A stretch of DNA of 64,000 nucleotides, taken from contig JAFXTE010000053.1 of assembly GCA_017525245.1 (NCBI GenBank), positions 1 through 64,000 of the forward strand. Reading direction: 5' to 3'. A program made the position numbers and the translations under genes. Position 1 is the stretch's first letter; every line of letters begins with the position of its first letter. Shown piece by piece: positions 39,723-51,284 of the stretch. The notes beneath the pieces are model-generated. The model was not told the origin of the DNA. It worked only from the letters and a program-made list of their open reading frames with translations, and searched no databases. The stretch comes from Bacteroidales bacterium (lineage in GTDB: Bacteria > Bacteroidota > Bacteroidia > Bacteroidales > WCHB1-69).

Positions 39723-42464
39723 ATGAAAAAGACAATCCTAATCACAATCACAGTCCTACTTGGTACGACAATGGCATTCGCCCAGTCACCAAATTATCAA
39801 GGCATCATCTATGTCACCCCATCAGGTGCTGGCACACACTCCGGTGACAGCTGGGCCAACGCAACCTCCTCCATCGACACTGCCCAAACTTTGGCACAAG
39901 CACACAACGCTGTGGTGTGGGTGGCAGCGGGAACCTATTATGGGAACACAACGGCTTCGACTACAACTCCTTCAGGTGCCTTCACCATGAAAGAAAATGT
40001 CAATGTGTATGGCGGTTTCGCTGGAAACGAGCCTGCGGAATACAACCTTTCTCTACGCGATTTTGAAAATCACAAGACTATCCTTGACGGACAACATTCC
40101 CGACGGGTGTTATATCAGCCCTCTGAATTTAACGTTTTAACCGTTTGGGACGGGTTCTCTATTTGTCATGGCCGCGTGGATATGCTGACTTCGCCAGGAG
40201 CTGGGGCTTACATTAGAAATAATGGATGTCTTCGGAATTGCCACCTTACTCATAATATGTATTGTGGTACAGAAGGAACTTATTATGTGTATTGTGGTGG
40301 TGGCGGGGTGTTCATGACCTATGGATCCGTCCTTTCCAATTGTCTGATAGCTAACAATTACTCTTTTCATTTTGGCGGAGGTGTGAATGGGGCGGGTACA
40401 ATTTACAATTCCACTATCGTACGAAACTCAGCAGGCGTTGGGGGTTCAGGAGTCTGGGGTGGTCTTGACAGCAATCTCGTATTACTGAATTGCATCGTTT
40501 GGGGCAATAAAGGATCGGTAAATGCTGAAAGAAACGTCATTGGATCGTATTCCGCAGTTGAAGGTGGATGTGATGGTGACAACATCATCCTGTTGTCGGA
40601 AAACGGTTTGTATCAGCCTTTATTTGCCAATCCCTCCCGGAAAACGGGAACTTCAGACACTACATCTAACACTGACTGGCATCTCTTAAACGGTTCAATC
40701 TGCATAAACCGTGGAAGCAATGATGCCGTGCTTGACTCCACAGATATTCAAGGCAATCCCAGAATAATGCAGGATACGGTGGACATTGGGTGCTACGAGT
40801 CACCTTATTTGGGTTCAGCATTACCGACAGTTTCTTACCACGGTATCGTTTACGTAACACCAACAGGATCAGGTTCGCAGACCGGTGAAAACTGGTCTAA
40901 CGCAACCTCCTCCATATCTCTTGCCACAGCTATTGCCCGAATGAATAATGCTGACGTATGGGTGGCTGCTGGAACATATTATGGGGATACAACCACGTTT
41001 CACGCATTCTTAGCCGTTGAAGGAGTGAATGTGTATGGAGGATTCCTTGGCAACGAACCATCTGATTTCGATCTTAATCAAAGAAATATAGAAGATAATT
41101 CAACGATTTTGGACGGACAAAACCGCAGACATGTTCTATATGGTTTCAATCTCAAGCATGCAGAATGGGATGGTTTCACTATCACCCATGGGAGACAAAG
41201 TGGAGGTGTTAATAACGTTGATTATTTTACAGCAGGAGGAGTGTTTTTTCAATTTAATGGAGTGCTTCGTCATTGTAAGGTGAGTTATAACAAAGGTGGA
41301 AATGGCGGTGGCATTTCTCTAAACAGATGGAACCGTTTAGAAAATTGCCTGGTTTCCAATAACGAGGCTTTTAGGGGCGGTGGAATACATTCTTCTTATT
41401 ATGACACCATAGTTAACACTACAATTGTCAAGAACTACTCATACTACGGAGGCGGAGGAATATATGATACGTACGGTTTAACCGTTCTCTCCAATTGTCT
41501 TATTTGGGGAAATGTCAAAGACTCTGAAGATGGCACGAGTTTTGTTACAGATAATATACACTCTGAAGCAGACATTACCTGCAGCTATTCAGCTGTTGAG
41601 AATGGTTTCCCCGGTGTTAACAACATTCCCTTAATCAATGGCACTTTATTACAGCCGATGTTTGTTAATCCGTCGTCAAACGCAGGTATTGAAGACACAA
41701 CATCGAATGTCAACTGGCATTTACAGGCGGAATCTATCTGCATCAACAGAGGAGATAATGATGCGGTCACAGACAGTATGGATCTGTCAGGAGAGATTCG
41801 AATCCGTCGCGACACTGTTGATATAGGTTGCTATGAATCCAATTTTTACCGCTCTCATGTGCTTTTCAATGAACAAACCGTCTCTGCTTGCGACAGCATT
41901 CTATGGAATGGGAATGTCTATGAAGAGAATGGCGACTATACCCATACCACGACAGATGCGAATGGATATGCTACCGTGGAGATTTTACATCTCTCTCTTA
42001 AATCTTCAACAACTTCAGACATTACTGTTGTGGCGCCTAATAGTTACGAATGGAATGGCAACACATATACGCAGAGTGGTGATTATACATGGATCGGAAC
42101 GGCTGAAAACGGCTGCGACTCCATCGTCACCCTGCATCTGACGATTACGGTGGGCGTGAATGATTACGACGGTTTCGATTTCAAGGTTTATCCCAACCCG
42201 ACCACCGGCATCGTCAATGTACAATGTACAATGAACAATGTACAGGTGGAAACGATGGAGATTCTGGTTTATGACGCGTTCGGACGGCTGTTACGCACAA
42301 CGGACGGTGTAGAGACGTGCCATGGCGCGTCTCTACAGACGGACACGCACGGTTCATCCGCACAAGCCCAAATCGACCTCTCCCGTTTCTCACCTGGTGT
42401 CTATCTCCTCAAGGTCGTGGCGGACGGGAATGTGGTGGCCGTGCGGAAGGTTGTGAAACGGTGA
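39723..42464 (+). CDS. T9SS cargo with duplicated parallel beta-helix domain
   Basis: A 913-aa protein with a signal peptide (1-20, ends AFAQ), two copies of a choice-of-anchor/beta-helix module of about 350 residues each (starting GIIYVTPSGAGTHSGD and GIVYVTPTGSGSQTGE, each with VWVAAGTYYG and later NVYGGF), a CDSIxWNGNxY segment in duplicate near 715-790, and a type A sorting domain at about 820-913 (KVYPNPTTGIVNV to FSPGVYLLKVVADGN). The sorting domain is interrupted by two segments encoded by intergenic-type repeats (42215-42243 and 42308-42337). It should be exported by T9SS and act as adhesin or glycan-binding protein. Confidence 0.8.
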   Translation: MKKTILITITVLLGTTMAFAQSPNYQGIIYVTPSGAGTHSGDSWANATSSIDTAQTLAQAHNAVVWVAAGTYYGNTTASTTTPSGAFTMKENVNVYGGFAGNEPAEYNLSLRDFENHKTILDGQHSRRVLYQPSEFNVLTVWDGFSICHGRVDMLTSPGAGAYIRNNGCLRNCHLTHNMYCGTEGTYYVYCGGGGVFMTYGSVLSNCLIANNYSFHFGGGVNGAGTIYNSTIVRNSAGVGGSGVWGGLDSNLVLLNCIVWGNKGSVNAERNVIGSYSAVEGGCDGDNIILLSENGLYQPLFANPSRKTGTSDTTSNTDWHLLNGSICINRGSNDAVLDSTDIQGNPRIMQDTVDIGCYESPYLGSALPTVSYHGIVYVTPTGSGSQTGENWSNATSSISLATAIARMNNADVWVAAGTYYGDTTTFHAFLAVEGVNVYGGFLGNEPSDFDLNQRNIEDNSTILDGQNRRHVLYGFNLKHAEWDGFTITHGRQSGGVNNVDYFTAGGVFFQFNGVLRHCKVSYNKGGNGGGISLNRWNRLENCLVSNNEAFRGGGIHSSYYDTIVNTTIVKNYSYYGGGGIYDTYGLTVLSNCLIWGNVKDSEDGTSFVTDNIHSEADITCSYSAVENGFPGVNNIPLINGTLLQPMFVNPSSNAGIEDTTSNVNWHLQAESICINRGDNDAVTDSMDLSGEIRIRRDTVDIGCYESNFYRSHVLFNEQTVSACDSILWNGNVYEENGDYTHTTTDANGYATVEILHLSLKSSTTSDITVVAPNSYEWNGNTYTQSGDYTWIGTAENGCDSIVTLHLTITVGVNDYDGFDFKVYPNPTTGIVNVQCTMNNVQVETMEILVYDAFGRLLRTTDGVETCHGASLQTDTHGSSAQAQIDLSRFSPGVYLLKVVADGNVVAVRKVVKR
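42215..42243 (+). repeat. CAATGTA microrepeat inside the coding sequence
   Basis: Tandem CAATGTACAATGTACAATGA-type units lie within the sorting-domain codons. They have the style of the short tandems found between genes in this window, yet are in frame here. Confidence 0.55.
42308..42337 (+). repeat. REP-like hairpin inside the coding sequence
   Basis: TGTAGAGACG (42308-42317) and CGTCTCTACA (42328-42337) are perfect 10-bp arms around a GCCATGGC-containing loop. The arms are identical to the outer arms of the intergenic hairpin at 50677-50741. Confidence 0.7.
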
Positions 42465-42505
42465 TCTCCGCGTGTCACACGGATCTGCACGTATTTATGA
42501 CAATG

Positions 42506-42522
42506 TGTAGGGGTATAGCATG
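42506..42522 (+). repeat. Half of a REP-like hairpin at a rearrangement junction
   Basis: TGTAGGGGTATAGCATG is the left arm and centre of a TGTAGGGG-type hairpin; the right arm is absent and hydC-like sequence begins at once. Confidence 0.45.
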
Positions 42523-42643
42523 TTGCGTCGGTGCCTGCGGTCTTGCCCCCGTGGCTTTGGTCAACGGCAAGGTCTATGGCCGCCTCGCTTCCGCCAACGT
42601 GAAGGCCATCGTGAACGAGTACAGAGAGATGGATAAACAATAA
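42521..42643 (+). pseudogene. Truncated duplicate of the hydC 3' end
   Basis: The frame ending at TAA 42641-42643 encodes CVGACGLAPVALVNGKVYGR and so on to EYREMDKQ, which matches the last 40 residues of HydC at 35022-35516. By my own count about 16 of 117 aligned bases differ, mostly at third positions. It is followed by a terminator with the same layout as the hydC terminator. The N-terminal part is missing. It marks either an old duplication of the hydrogenase operon end or a recombination that inserted the 35.5-42.5 kb block. Confidence 0.85.
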
Positions 42644-42665
42644 TTCCTGATCTGTAGGATAAGAG

Positions 42666-42697
42666 AAAAAGGCGTCGCGGTTGCGGTGCCTTTTTTT
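42666..42697 (+). terminator. Terminator after the hydC fragment
   Basis: AAAAAGGC (42666-42673) pairs with GCCTTTTT (from 42688), with inner pairing CGC/GCG around GGTT. It can end the transcript of the beta-helix cargo operon. Confidence 0.7.
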
Positions 42698-42760
42698 CGG
42701 CAAATTTTGCGAATTGGGCGAATAATCATTCGTTCCTGCGTGTTATGTGCAGAAAAAATG

Positions 42761-42768
42761 TATTTTTG
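42761..42768 (+). promoter_or_regulatory. -7 box for the MNT/HEPN pair
   Basis: TATTTTTG lies 20 bases before the ATG at 42788. Confidence 0.5.
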
Positions 42769-42787
42769 CCTTTGTAAAAAAAAGAAT

Positions 42788-43090
42788 ATGAGCACCGAAA
42801 TGATAGAGACCATTCGCGAATATTTCAAGACCCAACCTGTGTTGAAGGCATGGATCTTCGGCTCGTATGCGCGTGGGGAGGAAACAGAGGATAGCGATGT
42901 GGACATTTTGGTATCATTTGACCAAAAGACAGGTAAAGGAGTAAGTTTGTTGAAACACATTTCCATAGCACTGGGCTTGGAAGATTTGATAAACAAAAAA
43001 GTTGACTTGATCACCGAAGGGACATTGTATCCTTTTGTAAAAGAGACGGCCGACAAAGACAAAATATTAATCTATGAGAGAGCAAATTAG
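42788..43090 (+). CDS. mntA: MNT-type nucleotidyltransferase antitoxin
   Basis: A 100-aa protein with the minimal nucleotidyltransferase motif GSYARGEETEDSDVDILV (about residues 24-41), i.e. GS followed by D-x-D. I chose the ATG at 42788 since the promoter box lies just upstream. In HEPN/MNT pairs this protein adds AMP residues to the HEPN toxin and silences it. The gene overlaps the HEPN gene by 17 bases. Confidence 0.8.
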   Translation: MSTEMIETIREYFKTQPVLKAWIFGSYARGEETEDSDVDILVSFDQKTGKGVSLLKHISIALGLEDLINKKVDLITEGTLYPFVKETADKDKILIYERAN

Positions 43091-43421
43091 AGACAAAGGA
43101 AGGCTGGAACACATTCTTGAATGTGTGAATAATATATACGAATTTGTGGGGGATTTCGAACTTTCGCAAATCCTTGATGACAAAGTGCGCTACTTCGCAA
43201 TCGTCTATCAATTGGTTGTGATAGGAGAGGCATCAAATTTACTTACAACGGATTTTCGCGATTCACATGGTGAAACTCCTTGGCGCGACATCATCAGCAT
43301 GCGTAACTTTATCGTTCATGGGTACAACTTGGTGGACAAAAATGAAGTTTTGCAGGTGATTGAAGATGATTTACCTGTTTTAAAAGCCCAAATTGAACAA
43401 TATCTATCTGAGATAGAATAG
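43074..43421 (+). CDS. hepT: HEPN-domain (DUF86) toxin
   Basis: A 115-aa helical protein with the HEPN active-site pattern R-x4-H-x-Y in MRNFIVHGYN (near residue 83-90), preceded by the helix IVYQLVVIGEASNLL typical of DUF86. As HepT it would act as an RNase unless AMPylated by the MNT partner encoded upstream. Overlap of 17 bases with that gene supports the pair. Confidence 0.8.
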   Translation: MREQIRDKGRLEHILECVNNIYEFVGDFELSQILDDKVRYFAIVYQLVVIGEASNLLTTDFRDSHGETPWRDIISMRNFIVHGYNLVDKNEVLQVIEDDLPVLKAQIEQYLSEIE

Positions 43422-43478
43422 AAATAATAAACAAACCCCAGATTTTCACACAACCTCAAAAAATATTATGACGGATTC

Positions 43479-43510
43479 AAGGTGCGGGACTTAATACCCG
43501 CACCTTTTTT
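43479..43510 (+). terminator. Terminator of the MNT/HEPN operon
   Basis: AAGGTGCGGG (43479-43488) pairs with CCCGCACCTT (43497-43506), followed by T run. Confidence 0.85.
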
Positions 43511-43536
43511 GCAACCTGCAACTGAAACTTGAAACC
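43511..43536. repeat. Intergenic microrepeat (CAACTGAAACTTGAAAC)
   Basis: Short tandem of CAACxTG and GAAACTT units between the terminator and the secA promoter. Confidence 0.35.
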
Positions 43537-43594
43537 ATTGGCACCCTTCCTATTTCCAAATATCTAACCTCCTAAAATTATGGCAAGATTTTTG

Positions 43595-43602
43595 TATCTT
43601 TG
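43595..43602 (+). promoter_or_regulatory. -7 box for secA
   Basis: TATCTTTG lies 35 bases before the secA ATG at 43637. Confidence 0.55.
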
Positions 43603-43636
43603 CCACTTTATTTTGAAAAAAACTAAATAGGCATAT

Positions 43637-46932
<3,296 letters not shown>

Positions 46933-46933
<1 letters not shown>

Positions 46934-48048
46934 TGAAACGGGTCATCCTCTCGGTTACCGAAGATCTCTACACCGATCAGCGGATGGACAAAATGTCCCT
47001 TTTTCTTCACAAAAAGGGCTTTGACGTCACACTCGTAGGTCGTTGCTATGGCGATTCCCCGAAATTGGCACCGCGACCATATAAAACCAAACGGCTGCGG
47101 CTGCTTTTCCGGCGCGGTTTCCTGTTCTATGCAGAATACCAATTCCGTCTGCTGCTCTATCTGCTTTTCAAGAAATGTGATTTATTGGTAGCCAATGATT
47201 TAGACACCTTACTACCCAACTATTTGGTCAGTAAATGGCGGAAGAAAGAGTTGGTCTATGACAGTCACGAGTATTTCTGCGGAGAGCTTTCTGTGGTCAG
47301 TAAACCTATATCCTACAAAGTGTGGCACGGCATCGAAAAGCGTTGTTTCCCGAAGCTGAAAACGGTCATCACGGTCAGCCAATCCATTGTGGATCAGTAT
47401 GAAAAGGAATATGGAATCCGCCCTTATCTGGTGCGGAACATCCCGCCGGCAAACTCTTTTTCAGTTACTGCCACGCGCAAATCGTTGCAAATGCCGGAAA
47501 ATAAAACAGTTCTGTTGTTACAGGGCGCTGGCATCAACGAAGGGCGCGGTGGGGAAGAAATTGTCCAGTCAATGCAACATCTTCCTGATTATCACCTGTT
47601 TATTGTTGGTGAAGGGACAGTGTTACCGCAACTGAAAGAGATGACGAAGCAAATGCAATTACAAGATAGGATTACTTTTGTCCCTCGGCAAACGCCCGAA
47701 AAACTCTTTAACTACACCTCTTTGGCAGACATTGGCATGGCCATCGACACTGACCAAAGCACAAACCTTCGCTTCAGCCTGCCGAATAAGATTTTCGACT
47801 ACATCAAAGCCGGAACGCCGATGGTTGTTTCCAACTTGGTGGAGCGGGCAAATATCGTGAAAAAGTATGATGTCGGGGAGATTGCCTCAACCGTGACACC
47901 TGAATCTATCGCGAAAGCAGTTGAAAAGTTAGCCATTCCGGAACGGCTTTCCCAGTGTAGTGAGAACTGCAAAACCGCCGCCCAAGAACTCACTTGGGAG
48001 AACGAAGAGAAGGTTTTGGAAGAGATTTACGGCCGTTTTGGCTATTAG
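46933..48048 (+). CDS. Glycosyltransferase family 4 protein
   Basis: A 371-aa GT-B type glycosyltransferase. The N-terminal acceptor domain has VLSVTEDLYTDQR-like start and DLLVANDLDTLLPNYL; the donor domain has VLLLQGAGINEGRGGEEIV and SLPNKIFDYIKAGTPMVVSNL, in which the E-x7-E-like position is replaced by D-Y-I-K. Start codon overlaps the secA stop by one base, so the two are translationally coupled. It probably adds a sugar in envelope polysaccharide or glycoprotein synthesis; acceptor unknown. Confidence 0.75.
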
Positions 48049-48080
48049 CTTTTGGCTTTTGGCCATTGGCTTTTGACCAA
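48041..48080. repeat. Intergenic microrepeat (GGCTTTT tandem)
   Basis: Tandem GGCTATTAGCTTTTGGCTTT-like units overlap the last codons of the glycosyltransferase and its stop, so the gene end lies in repeat DNA. Confidence 0.45.
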
Positions 48081-48103
48081 AATGCCAAGCCGTTTTCTAA
48101 CAC

Positions 48104-49867
48104 CTACTGTTTCTTTGAAAACTTCACCTTCCGCATTACAATCAGCAGTGTGCCCATCAGTGCGATGAGCAGCAGCGGAATACCGATGTTGAGAGCAGCC
48201 AGCAATACTTTGTGGTTACGTATTTTTTCGTTGTTCAGCGAACCTATTTTGAAATTTTTAGCCCGAAGAAGCAGAAGGTCGTCATCCGCGCACAAATAGT
48301 TGACGCAATTCACGATAAATTCCGTGTTATCGAAAGTCTGGCGGGTGTAAATATCATAACCGGCCGGGTAGGGCTGATTGCGCTTGCTGTCGAAAGGATT
48401 GCGGATGATGTCGCCATCGGACACGAAAATCTGACGGGTGTATTCGCTGTGGTCACGGTAATCCAATTCCTTGATAGTGTCGAATTCAACAGGCAAAATC
48501 CCCTTGAATGCCGACTGGAAGTTGCCCTCCACCAACACAGCTATCGGAACATTGCGATAGGAGTATTCCTGAAGGTTCGGCTTCACCAACCCCACACGCA
48601 AGGTCACGATGGAAGGAGTCGGCACCACCTTGGTGCGTTCTGAAGTGGTCATCAGCACCGTCTTGGAGAGGTCGGCATTGTTGCCCACTAAATCGATACT
48701 TCCGGCAAAATCTGACTTGACATCTTTGAGGTTGCGGACTATCGGATGGTTGCCAAAATTCACGATATCAAGGCAATATGGGAACACCATGAACTTGTAT
48801 TGCGGTTGGTCGCCGATGATGCTCACCTGCTGCGGCACGGGCAGACAACTTAAATCCTGAATCAAGTCCGTGTTAATACGCACACCGTAAGTAAAAAGCA
48901 AGTCGTTGATATACAATGCTCTCGGAGTTGCAAAGAACTCTGGTGCGGCCCGCAGGCTGTCCAAAGAAGCGGTGGTGTTGTCAATGAGCCACAACACCTT
49001 GCCTCCACGCATGATGAATTGGTCAATAACGTATTTGTCGTATTCCTTAAATGGTTGGGTGGGTTGCGCCACAATCAGGACATCGTATTTGTTGTCGCCA
49101 AGAACCAAATTCCCAGAGACTGTGTCATCAATGGAAATGTTGCGCAAAGCGTTGATTTTGCCGTCCAACGTGATGCGAGTCACATTGTAGAACCGCTGCA
49201 ACTGCATGGCAGTCCAGCAGGTATTCCAGAAATCCAGCTCGCCATGGCCGTCCAAATAGGCCACTTTGGGTTTTTCCGTCTTCAAAAGACGGCGCACAGG
49301 GGCCACTAAGTTGTATTCCAATTCTTCGTTAGAGTATTTCAGCCAGTCGGCACCGGAAGGGTCGGCCACCACCACTTTGGCGGGATACTCGCGGTTGCGA
49401 TACGAGACGATGGCCCCGGGAATAACCACGTGCGTGGAATACCCGCCCGCATCCTCACGGCTGATAGGAATCGGCTCCAATCCCTTTTTTACAAACTCAC
49501 CAAGAATGCCGTTTAACTCCTCGTTCGTCTTGCCCTCAATCGGGTCAATGAATTCATAATAGACGTTTTTGGAATAACTGCGAAAGGTTTGCAACATCTG
49601 CTCTACCTGCTTCGCAAAAAGCTGATAGTCTGCAGGTTGATCTTTCCCTTTAAGATAAACGCGGAAATAAACACGATCCTCTAAGTTCTTCAGCATCTCA
49701 ATGGTGCTCTTCGACAGCGAATGGCGTTTGTCTTTCGTCAAATCAATGCGATAAAAGAAAAACGAGGAGAGAATATTCACGATGACGACAATTCCGATGA
49801 CGGCTAAAAGCCCAAGGAGAGTGCGTCTTTTGAATTGCCTGCTCTGTATATTGATGTTTTTGCCCAT
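48104..49867 (-). CDS. gldG: Gliding-motility ABC transporter substrate-binding protein GldG
   Basis: A 587-aa protein with one N-terminal helix (about 15-40, TLLGLLAVIGIVVIVNIL) followed by the GldG pattern FFYRIDLTKDKRHSLS, and a C-terminal helix (VLLAALNIGIPLLLIALMG). In flavobacteria GldG works with GldF and GldA; in non-gliding Bacteroidales the pair is kept and linked to T9SS-type surface traits. I chose the ATG at 49867; a second ATG at 49885 would overlap gldF by 7 bases and is possible. No gldA-like ATPase is seen here. Confidence 0.85.
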   Translation of the reverse strand: MGKNINIQSRQFKRRTLLGLLAVIGIVVIVNILSSFFFYRIDLTKDKRHSLSKSTIEMLKNLEDRVYFRVYLKGKDQPADYQLFAKQVEQMLQTFRSYSKNVYYEFIDPIEGKTNEELNGILGEFVKKGLEPIPISREDAGGYSTHVVIPGAIVSYRNREYPAKVVVADPSGADWLKYSNEELEYNLVAPVRRLLKTEKPKVAYLDGHGELDFWNTCWTAMQLQRFYNVTRITLDGKINALRNISIDDTVSGNLVLGDNKYDVLIVAQPTQPFKEYDKYVIDQFIMRGGKVLWLIDNTTASLDSLRAAPEFFATPRALYINDLLFTYGVRINTDLIQDLSCLPVPQQVSIIGDQPQYKFMVFPYCLDIVNFGNHPIVRNLKDVKSDFAGSIDLVGNNADLSKTVLMTTSERTKVVPTPSIVTLRVGLVKPNLQEYSYRNVPIAVLVEGNFQSAFKGILPVEFDTIKELDYRDHSEYTRQIFVSDGDIIRNPFDSKRNQPYPAGYDIYTRQTFDNTEFIVNCVNYLCADDDLLLLRAKNFKIGSLNNEKIRNHKVLLAALNIGIPLLLIALMGTLLIVMRKVKFSKKQ

Positions 49868-49878
49868 AATGTTCCGAT

Positions 49879-50610
49879 TTACCATTTACGACTCAATAAA
49901 ACCAAACGGGTGGCATAAAGAAAAATGAAAATGACACTACAGAAGTAGAAAACATCGCGGGTGTCGATAACGCCCTGACTGATAGAAGCATAATGATGTT
50001 CGATGCCTAAGGTCTTCAAGTAGTAGCCGAAGTTTCCGAGCGCCTCGAACGAGTAGATAAATGCAAATGCAAAGGAGAGGATAAAACAGAGCAGCGCGGC
50101 AATGATGAATGCCACGATTTGGTTGTTGGTAAGGCTGGAAGAGAACAGGCCGATGGCGATGAAAGAGGCGCCGAGGAAAAGCAGACCGAGGTAAGAGCCC
50201 CAGGTGCTGCCCATGTCCAGGTTACCCACGGGATTGCCTATCCAATAAACCGTTATCACATACACGAGTGTCGGTAACAGAGCGATGACCAGCAGGGTGA
50301 GACAGGCGAGGAATTTTGCCCAAACAATCTGCATGTCGGTCAAAGGGAGGGTGAGCAGGAAATCCATGGTGCCCGTGCGCTTCTCTTCTGCAAAGGAACG
50401 CATCGTGATGGCAGGCACCAAGAAAAGGAACAGGAACTGCGAGAGGTTGAAAAGACCCTGTAAATCAGCCAATCCTGATTCCAACACATTGTTTACGTTC
50501 GGAAACACCCAAATAAACAAACCGGAGACAATCAGGAAGACCCCGATGAAAATGTAACCGATAATCGAGCTTAAAAAAGCCTTTAATTCTTTGATATACA
50601 GACTAAACAT
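49879..50610 (-). CDS. gldF: Gliding-motility ABC transporter permease GldF
   Basis: A 243-aa integral membrane protein with six hydrophobic segments; conserved parts are FSLYIKELKAFLSSIIGYIF, RSFAEEKRTGTMDFLLTLP and LLFLGASFIAIGLFSSSL. It is the membrane component of the GldFG transporter. I chose the ATG at 50610 because the only upstream start in the frame is a GTG that would sit before the promoter box at 50635-50628. It precedes gldG with no gap. Confidence 0.85.
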   Translation of the reverse strand: MFSLYIKELKAFLSSIIGYIFIGVFLIVSGLFIWVFPNVNNVLESGLADLQGLFNLSQFLFLFLVPAITMRSFAEEKRTGTMDFLLTLPLTDMQIVWAKFLACLTLLVIALLPTLVYVITVYWIGNPVGNLDMGSTWGSYLGLLFLGASFIAIGLFSSSLTNNQIVAFIIAALLCFILSFAFAFIYSFEALGNFGYYLKTLGIEHHYASISQGVIDTRDVFYFCSVIFIFLYATRLVLLSRKW

Positions 50611-50627
50611 ACTTATCAAAAAAATTT

Positions 50628-50635
50628 GGCAAATG
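50628..50635 (-). promoter_or_regulatory. -7 box for gldFG
   Basis: On the minus strand the sequence is TACATTTG, a TAnnTTTG match, 18 bases upstream of the ATG at 50610. Confidence 0.5.
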
Positions 50636-50676
50636 TACACAAATTACGAATACACGCGGACAAATGAAATTGCCGC

Positions 50677-50741
50677 TGTAGAGACGTTTCCTGAAACGTC
50701 TCAAAAAAGATTCGAAAGACGTTTCAGGAAACGTCTCTACA
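50677..50741. repeat. 25-bp perfect REP-like inverted repeat
   Basis: Bases 50677-50701 are the exact reverse complement of 50717-50741, with a 15-base loop. Each arm contains its own palindrome GACGTTTC-ct-GAAACGTC, so cruciform and four-hairpin forms are possible. The outer TGTAGAGACG is shared with the element at 42308. Confidence 0.8.
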
Positions 50742-50843
50742 ATTTCACCCGGTACCCGCCGGTTTTCTTGCAGCCGGTGTGTTCGATGAGCCCTCGTCCT
50801 GCATCTCTTTTAGATAACGGGTAATGGTGCTTTTCGGGATTTC
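50737..50843 (-). pseudogene. Relic of a winged-helix C-terminus (AlbA_2/Fic-type protein)
   Basis: Read leftward, the first frame gives STITRYLKEMQDEG; after one missing base the next frame continues LIEHTGCKKTGGYRVKL and a stop at 50739-50737. Together they make the usual C-terminal winged helix of AlbA_2-domain or Fic-like regulators. The rest of the gene is gone, and the stop lies inside the arm of the REP-like hairpin. Confidence 0.6.
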
Positions 50844-50848
50844 TCACG

Positions 50849-51229
50849 GAAAACAGTAGCGTCATATTCGAGAATGGCAGCCGCTATGAACTGAGCAAAG
50901 GTGCCCGGGTGGAGATACACGCAGGGTGCTCGCTTATTGTGTTATGCGGAGATTTTCGCGGGTGACGCGGACGATGCGGAAATGGCCAACTACGCGGAAT
51001 TTCATGCGCTGAAATTGTCGTTGAGAGATAATGCGGGCGCACTCAGGTGCGCCCCAACTAAATTCGCAAAATTCGCAAAATTCGCCGACAGACAGCGCCA
51101 ACGGCGCGTCTCCTCCACGTGTCGGAAACCGCCACATTAAACATGCGCGACATCTATGCCGGCGTGTATGTTTTGCGCGTGACGGACACAGAAGGGAAGG
51201 AATATCACCAAAAAATTGTGAGAAAATAA
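50849..51229 (+). pseudogene. Relic of a T9SS cargo gene 3' end
   Basis: Two fragments in the same direction: 50849-50965 reads NGSRYELSKGARVEIHAGCS, a typical strand-rich segment that precedes sorting domains; 51107-51229 reads NMRDIYAGVYVLRVTDTEGK and ends QKIVRK, the end of a type A sorting domain. The stretch between is out of frame and contains a small GCGCAC/GTGCGC hairpin and a tandem AAATTCGC repeat. So a surface protein gene once stood here. Confidence 0.6.
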
Positions 51230-51242
51230 CGGTTGGCAGGAT

Positions 51243-51273
<31 letters not shown>

Positions 51274-51284
51274 ATAAATCCCCG

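Noticed and set aside
42317..42643. 108-aa open frame ending in the hydC fragment
   Set aside because: Its first half overlaps the T9SS cargo gene out of frame; only the last part is real homology, so it is annotated as a pseudogene fragment.
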